Source of the DNA: Ophiothrix spiculata
Taxonomy: Eukaryota; Echinodermata; Ophiuroidea; Amphilepidida; Ophiotrichidae
Strand: one strand, 5' to 3'
Assembly: GCA_000969725.1 (NCBI GenBank)
Contig: JXSR01S007469.1
Length of the DNA stretch: 36,902 nucleotides
A model generated the notes under the pieces. The model was not told the DNA's origin. It ran no database searches and worked only from the letters and a program-made list of their open reading frames with translations. The translations under genes and the position numbers were made by a program. This document shows, piece after piece, positions 35,001 through 36,902 of this stretch. The stretch's first letter is position 1. The number at the start of each line of letters is the position of its first letter.

Positions 35001-36173
35001 AGACTACACAATATGGGAGTATGGTGGCTACTCAACACTAGGAGTCAAAAGGGTGGCAGAACTTGGCTCACCTATACAGCTGGAAAGAGAAATCAGAGCA
35101 CAGGTAAGCTTACTGTCTTCAGTAGATAGCACTTAGAAGGTTGACAGGGTTTGGCTGCTAAGACAAAAGGAAAGAGTAACAAGTATGATGCAAAATTGGA
35201 TATAGATTCAGCCCATATTTATTGGTTAAGCTATGAGTTGCAAAAAATATTTTAACAAGTATACAATAGGTTAGCAGCCAACTAGAGTTAGTAGTGTTTC
35301 TTGAATATGGGCCGTGGGTACTAGCAGTTTTGCTGTGTTTTATAGATAGGAGTCAACAGACCCAGATAAGAGTCAGAAAATCTACTGGTAGCATATGGCT
35401 GCCAGTACACCTGAAAAGGTGTCGTAATGGTGGAAGAACTTGGATTGCAGATCAGCTTGATAGAGACATCAGGAAAAGGTCATATATAATGGTGGCAGAA
35501 ATTGTATCGTCAATACATCTAGAAAGACAGATCAGAGCAACTGATAGCTTTCTGTCTTAGACAGGACTCAAAAGCAGGATTTGGCTGCCAATTCAGTTGG
35601 AAAGGGTTAAAAGTGTGTAACTGAAACAAAGATCAGATTTTGCAGTCTTCAGAACTTTATAAAAAAATGAATCCTGAGAATAAATAGTACCCGGAAATAG
35701 TACAGTGTAAAAATATTTAGGCTTAATTAATCAAAATTTGTGTATCCAGAAATGATGGTGCAATGTAGGGAACAGACTATATGACTTTCTTTGGCATTGC
35801 AGGGAACTCACATGTCAAGGTAGAAAAGTTTACCTTGACATGGACAATTTTTGATGTCTGGAAATGTCTTATGTTACTTTGATCAATTTATAAATTATAA
35901 CAATGTTCTTTTTGATCAATACAGGGTAGTAACATCAAAACAGTGATTACAGCTCCAGCTCTGTGGCCAGCAGTAGGCAACATGACGGCTTTATTCAGAA
36001 CCAATAGGACACACAACCTAGTCTCTGCGCTGACTATGCTGGGACCCAGTCCAGACTGGTGTGTAGGGGTTACCAAGTTCAACCTGTGCACTGAGGATTG
36101 CAGCTGGGAAGAGTATAAGGTGGTGGACTTGCTGCCTTGGGATGCTGGCACTGATAGCGGAGTTACATACAGG
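22885..36173 (+). CDS. SPON1: F-spondin (SPON1-like), partial gene, five internal exons
   Basis: F-spondin is a secreted extracellular-matrix protein known for roles in axon guidance and cell adhesion. Its family order is signal peptide, Reeler domain, Spondin_N domain, then thrombospondin type 1 repeats. Five exons join in frame (134+74+120+149+249 nt, 242 codons, phases 0/2/1/1/0) with GT donors and AG acceptors throughout. Residues 1-69 are the Reeler C-terminal part (WTAPPAGTGCV). Residues 82-242 are Spondin_N, with CCACG, WEYGGY, VAELGSP, GPSPDW and PWDAGTDSGVTY. The match to vertebrate F-spondin is collinear with no exon missing between 22885 and 36173. The start codon, signal peptide, Reeler N-terminal part and all TSP1 repeats are outside or not found, so the gene is cut at both ends. 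Mindin (spondin-2) is excluded because it lacks a Reeler domain. Intron lengths are 1545, 2545, 7652 and 821 bp. Confidence 0.95.
23323..23705. mobile_element. TA-flanked MITE with about 70-bp TIRs containing TGACGTCA
   Basis: The left CGCCGGGACAGTTGTGACGT..CAAACAAA and the right, reverse complemented, CGCAGGGACAGTTGTGACGT..CAAACAAA match over about 70 bp with few differences. TA sits outside both ends (23321-23322 and 23706-23707). Each TIR carries one TGACGTCA palindrome (23337-23344 and 23684-23691), the core of a CRE/ATF site. It lies in the intron between exons a and b. Confidence 0.88.
24010..24338. mobile_element. PIF/Harbinger-like MITE with TTA duplication
   Basis: The ends GGCTTGGCATCCAAAGACAT.. 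and ..ATGTCTTTGGATGCCAAGCC form a perfect TIR of about 25 bp. TTA flanks both sides (24007-24009 and 24339-24341), as PIF/Harbinger elements produce. The interior repeats GACATTCGCT-like words in both directions about eight times. It lies in the intron between exons a and b. Confidence 0.85.
24564..24637 (+). CDS. SPON1: F-spondin exon b: end of Reeler domain
   Basis: The acceptor is preceded by a good pyrimidine tract (ttttttcctttacag) and the donor is gtacag. The first base completes the split Lys codon. The exon then encodes 24 residues (ATVIQKKKVWFMDDGPLSLQ followed by LCEG) and leaves one base for the next codon. Vertebrate F-spondin has the same segment pattern (ATVVQK-like strand, F-D-GxL, LCE). 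The Cys of LCEG is conserved in the family. The exon is small (74 nt) but fixed by phase on both sides. Confidence 0.94.
24884..25287. mobile_element. TA-flanked MITE, diverged relative of 23323-23705
   Basis: The left GTGGAAGTAGTGACATC..GGTTCCAAACAAA pairs with the right reverse complement GTGGAAGTAGTGACGTTATA..GGTTCCAAACAAA. The right arm keeps ATAATTTATGCAAATCACCC, shared with the element at 23323 (ATAATTTATGCACATCACCC). TA is at 24882-24883 and 25288-25289. The 99-codon open frame at 24872-25171 lies over this MITE and is not a gene. It lies in the intron between exons b and c. Confidence 0.8.
25733..26049. mobile_element. hAT-like MITE (CAGGCCCGTAGCC family)
   Basis: The ends are CAAGCCCGTAGCCAAGG and CCTGGCTACGGGCCTG. 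Flanks GTCCAGTT (25725-25732) and GTCAAGTT (26050-26057) match at 7 of 8 positions. GGGGGGTGC and GCACCCCCC follow the TIRs inside. It is the same family as 10016-10296, in the opposite orientation, and lies in the intron between exons b and c. Confidence 0.82.
26050..27182. other. F-spondin intron, 3' part before exon c
   Basis: The stretch is AT-rich and ends in a TCTGTTTTCTTGTTGTTTAC pyrimidine-rich tract before the acceptor. No repeat is recognised. Confidence 0.6.
27183..27302 (+). CDS. SPON1: F-spondin exon c: start of Spondin_N domain
   Basis: The acceptor is cttgttgtttacag and the donor is gtaggt. The exon carries the linker DTSRSSNDPTLE, then CCACG, the start of the Spondin_N domain (KYKITFEGTWSARTH, beginning at fragment residue about 88). 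It ends after DFPG with one base of a split Gly codon. The TF.G.WS..TH pattern is the usual first strand pair of Spondin_N. The linker between the Reeler and Spondin_N domains is shorter and more polar than the domains around it. Confidence 0.95.
27514..27758. mobile_element. GTAGCCAGG-ended MITE
   Basis: The left end is CACCGGCGTAGCCAGG and the right end CCTGGCTATGCGAATG. Next inward are GACCCCGGGGTGCGC and GACCCCCGGGGTGGCG. CTATA flanks both sides (27509-27513 and 27759-27763), which is not the 8 bp of hAT, so the class is uncertain despite the similarity to the CAGGCCCGTAGCC family. An internal CAGCGACGGATCCAGGGG (27569-27586) looks like another hAT-type end. The 98-codon open frame at 27490-27786 is a reading of the element. 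Confidence 0.6.
27780..27890. mobile_element. Single end of the TATGTGACCGTCCA family
   Basis: TATATGACCGTCCACAGCAA..CAGTAAA and, further in, CTTTAAAATGACAC match the left end of 33711-34138 in order. No partner TIR was found downstream, so it is a truncated or decayed copy. Confidence 0.5.
28161..28687. mobile_element. MITE with about 100-bp TIRs and TTA duplication
   Basis: The left AGGGGGGAAAGC..ACTCAAATTTATGTTTTTGC pairs with the right reverse complement over about 100 bp (for example GCAAATTTATTTTGTACCAT and AAAGTACTTAAAGTTAATAA in both arms). TTA flanks at 28158-28160 and 28688-28690 suggest PIF/Harbinger mobilisation. A perfect 25-bp internal inverted repeat lies at 28290-28314 / 28340-28364. 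It lies in the long intron between exons c and d. Confidence 0.85.
28688..30580. other. F-spondin intron, AT-rich stretch
   Basis: It contains three copies of GTGAGTTAAAATAAAAAT-like sequence at 30112-30173. Otherwise nothing is recognised. The open frame 28666-28890 starts inside the MITE end and has no domain. Confidence 0.55.
30112..30173. repeat. Short tandem repeat, three units
   Basis: GTGAGTTAAAATA recurs at 30112, 30137 and 30159 with AT-rich spacers. The repeated GTGAGT words resemble splice donors but have no exon next to them. Confidence 0.7.
30581..31219. mobile_element. Long, decayed inverted-repeat element
   Basis: The left GGAGCCTCACAATTT.. and the right reverse complement AGAGCCTCAAAATCC.. 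continue as paired blocks: TTTTGAT.., GTAAACT, GTAGACAT.TTTGGAA and ACAAGGAAT.T.TTTAGA. Together they form an imperfect TIR of more than 100 bp. TTA lies just left and TAA just right. A poly-G run is found near 31047-31060. No coding sequence is present. Confidence 0.65.
31220..32682. other. F-spondin intron stretch
   Basis: 31250-31480 is less AT-rich than its surroundings. Open frames on both strands overlap at 31690-32066 (106 codons on the minus strand, about 58 on the plus). Neither has a recognised domain or fits the F-spondin reading frame. Nothing else is supported. Confidence 0.5.
32683..33100 (+). mobile_element. Mariner-derived element, internally deleted
   Basis: The ends CGAGGGGGTATCAAAAAGTT and AACTTTTTGATGCACCCTCG are inverted repeats continuing inward to ACCCAGAA/TTCTGGGT. 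TA flanks both ends (32681-32682 and 33101-33102). The TIR resembles mariner ends of the TACGAGGG..TCAAAAAGT type. A transposase N-terminal remnant lies inside. Confidence 0.88.
32848..32931 (+). pseudogene. Mariner transposase N-terminal remnant
   Basis: ATG opens a 27-codon frame (MEKIETGDVIMYLHLKG, then YIALWKSINE) ending in TGA. The MEKIE...I.YLHLKG start matches the N-terminal helix-turn-helix region of mariner transposases. The rest of the DNA-binding domain is frameshifted, and the catalytic DD(D/E) domain has been lost by deletion (the whole element is only about 418 bp). It is non-functional. Confidence 0.75.
33101..33708. other. F-spondin intron stretch
   Basis: AT-rich intron with no recognised feature. 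Confidence 0.55.
33711..34138. mobile_element. TA-flanked MITE, TATGTGACC ends
   Basis: The left TATGTGACCGTCCACCCC and the right reverse complement TATGTGACCTTCCAGCCC are inverted. GCAGTAAATGCCAG is paired further in. TA is present at 33709-33710 and 34139-34140, as for Tc1/mariner-type insertion. A one-ended relative lies at 27780. Confidence 0.85.
34139..34954. other. F-spondin intron, 3' part before exon d
   Basis: A GC-richer patch at 34700-34890 has an imperfect inverted pair (AAACCTTTTCA near 34715 and TGAAAAGGTTT near 34878), possibly another decayed TIR element. The rest is plain intron up to the acceptor. Confidence 0.5.
34955..35103 (+). CDS. SPON1: F-spondin exon d: Spondin_N domain, middle
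   Basis: The acceptor is atatttcaacgtag and the donor is gtaagc. After the split Gly codon the exon encodes YGDHWSDLIGASHTRDY, TIWEYGGYSTLGVKRVAELG and SPIQLEREIRAQ, ending in phase 0. HWS..IG.SH, WEYGGY and VAELGSP are Spondin_N hallmarks. The intron just before is the longest in the window. The intron just after contains several decayed copies of this exon's 3' end (see the repeat entry at 35141-35640). Confidence 0.96.
35141..35640 (+). repeat. Degenerate tandem copies of the 3' end of F-spondin exon d
   Basis: The exon d tail (GGGTGGCAGAACTTGGCTCA, then CCTATACAGCTGGAAAGAG, then AAATCAGAGCACAG) recurs in decayed form downstream. Copies are near 35147-35185 (GGTTTGGCTGCTAAG..GGAAAGAG), 35386-35420 (GGTAGCATATGGCTGCCAGT), 35429-35472 (GGTGGAAGAACTTGG..GATAGAGACATCAG), 35489-35540 (GGTGGCAGAAATTG..AGAAAGACAGATCAGAGCA) and 35565-35620 (ACTCAAAAGCAGGATTTGGC). 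The copy at 35489 still reads MVAEIVSSIHLERQIRA, like the exon's VAELGSPIQLEREIRA. Their splice donors are lost, so they look like inert intronic duplicates. Confidence 0.7.
35925..36173 (+). CDS. SPON1: F-spondin exon e: Spondin_N domain, C-terminal part
   Basis: The acceptor is tgatcaatacag and the donor is gtaggt. The 83 codons are in phase 0 on both sides. The exon encodes KTVITAPALWP, two N-glycosylation sequons (NMT and NRT), TMLGPSPDW, a CTEDCSW cysteine pair and PWDAGTDSGVTY. The last is the most conserved Spondin_N block and lies near the domain end. The next exon should begin the linker that leads to the TSP1 repeats, but I find no matching sequence before 36902. A hAT-like MITE starts 16 bp into the following intron. 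Confidence 0.96.
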
Positions 36174-36188
36174 GTAGGTGACCTTGTT

Positions 36189-36652
36189 CAGGGGGGGGGG
36201 GGGCTCCAGAAATAAAGTGGTACTCGTGCTCATCAGAGCTCCTCAAAATTGGACCCTAAATGGTGTAATTGTTGATAGCAAATTGCACACCTAAATGGTG
36301 TACGGTCAGTGAAGATTTTGAAAATCGCACCCCAAATGGGGAAATTAGGTACTTAAATGTATAGGCCTACAATTTAGGTTTTTCATTCATTTACATGAAG
36401 TCAATACTTATTTTCTCTTTATTCAAAACATGTACAGCACAATATTCAGCTGAGCAACTGTAAGTGAAGAGTAATCTTTGACAGAAAAGGTAGCCTGAAT
36501 GGAACCCTAAATGGCATAAATTATGATGAAAAGTACCCCTTTTTTTTTTTAAATGTAGACGCCACCTGTGGTACAAAATCAGATCCTTTTACACCAGTTT
36601 TTAACATGAGCACGAGTACCAATTGCCTTCTTGAGCGGTCCCCCCCCCCCTG
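36189..36652. mobile_element. hAT-like MITE just after exon e
   Basis: The ends are CAGGGGGGGGGGGG on the left and CCCCCCCCCCTG on the right. GGTACTCGTGCTCAT on the left pairs with ATGAGCACGAGTACC on the right. Flanks ACCTTGTT and GACTTGTT share 6 of 8 bases. It starts 16 bp after the exon e donor. The interior repeats CCTAAATGGTGTA/CCCAAATGGGG-like words. Confidence 0.78.
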
Positions 36653-36902
36653 GACTTGTTTTGAGGAAGTAATCTAATGGGAACATTTATTTTTATTAAA
36701 ATGCAGTTTTGATTATTTATTGCAACCCATGTGTCTGAATTTTGATCTAAATCTCATATTGGCTTACTGGTAATAATTAACTAATAATTTGTTGATTATT
36801 ATTTTCGTTGCAGGCTGGGTCTGAGCTCGCTTTTCTGCGTATTTTACATCAAGCTTTTGATCCGGTTGTGTTAACAGCTTTTTTATTATTTTTTGTTTAA
36901 GA
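36653..36902. other. F-spondin intron, right edge of window
   Basis: This is intron sequence after exon e. A possible acceptor (ttttcgttgcag, ending at 36813) is followed by sequence that does not resemble the F-spondin linker, so no exon is called. Confidence 0.55.

Noticed and set aside
35294..35560. 88-codon frame downstream of exon d as a new exon
   Set aside because: It is explained by decayed copies of the exon tail sharing a frame by descent. The joined F-spondin frame from exon d to exon e is complete without it.
36814..36902. Possible next F-spondin exon after ttttcgttgcag
   Set aside because: The open frame that follows (AGSELAFLRILHQAF..) does not resemble the linker after Spondin_N and ends in a stop at the window edge.

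Overview
The window is AT-rich animal (metazoan) nuclear DNA. The only host gene I can support is a piece of the F-spondin gene (SPON1-like) on the + strand. It is cut into five exons with clean GT..AG borders, between 22885 and 36173. No bacterial or viral gene organisation is present. A Reeler/Spondin_N gene with long introns, dense MITEs with TIRs like CAGGCCCGTAGCCAGG, CR1/L2-like retroposon tails and tRNA-derived SINEs suggests a marine invertebrate. An ambulacrarian (echinoderm or hemichordate) is my best guess, but this is an inference from general genome style, not a species identification.

Layout. Bases 1-22884 contain no recognised exon. They are either upstream intron or intergenic DNA, because the signal peptide and first part of the Reeler domain lie outside the window or were not found. 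This part holds a two-copy direct duplication (about 512-5440 and 12871-17206). Each copy carries private insertions: a tandem pair of tRNA-derived SINEs in the first, and a 5'-truncated non-LTR retrotransposon with a broken reverse transcriptase in the second. Between and after the copies lie two further retroposon tails, several TIR elements, and a striking 0.65-kb foldback array of GCTCGCTAGTCCGAA units (11602-12257). A hAT-type MITE is nested inside another MITE (19643-20079), and a GC-rich palindromic element lies at 21910-22462.

Bases 22885-36902 are the F-spondin locus. The exons at 22885-23018, 24564-24637, 27183-27302, 34955-35103 and 35925-36173 join in frame (726 nt, 242 codons). 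They encode the C-terminal part of the Reeler domain and essentially all of the Spondin_N domain. Nearly every intron carries TIR elements, several with recognisable target-site duplications: TA for mariner-like, TTA for PIF/Harbinger-like and 8 bp for hAT-like. The intron after the fourth exon is different. It contains about five degenerate copies of the exon's own 3' end, which looks like exon-derived tandem duplication. The downstream F-spondin exons (linker and thrombospondin repeats) are beyond the right edge.
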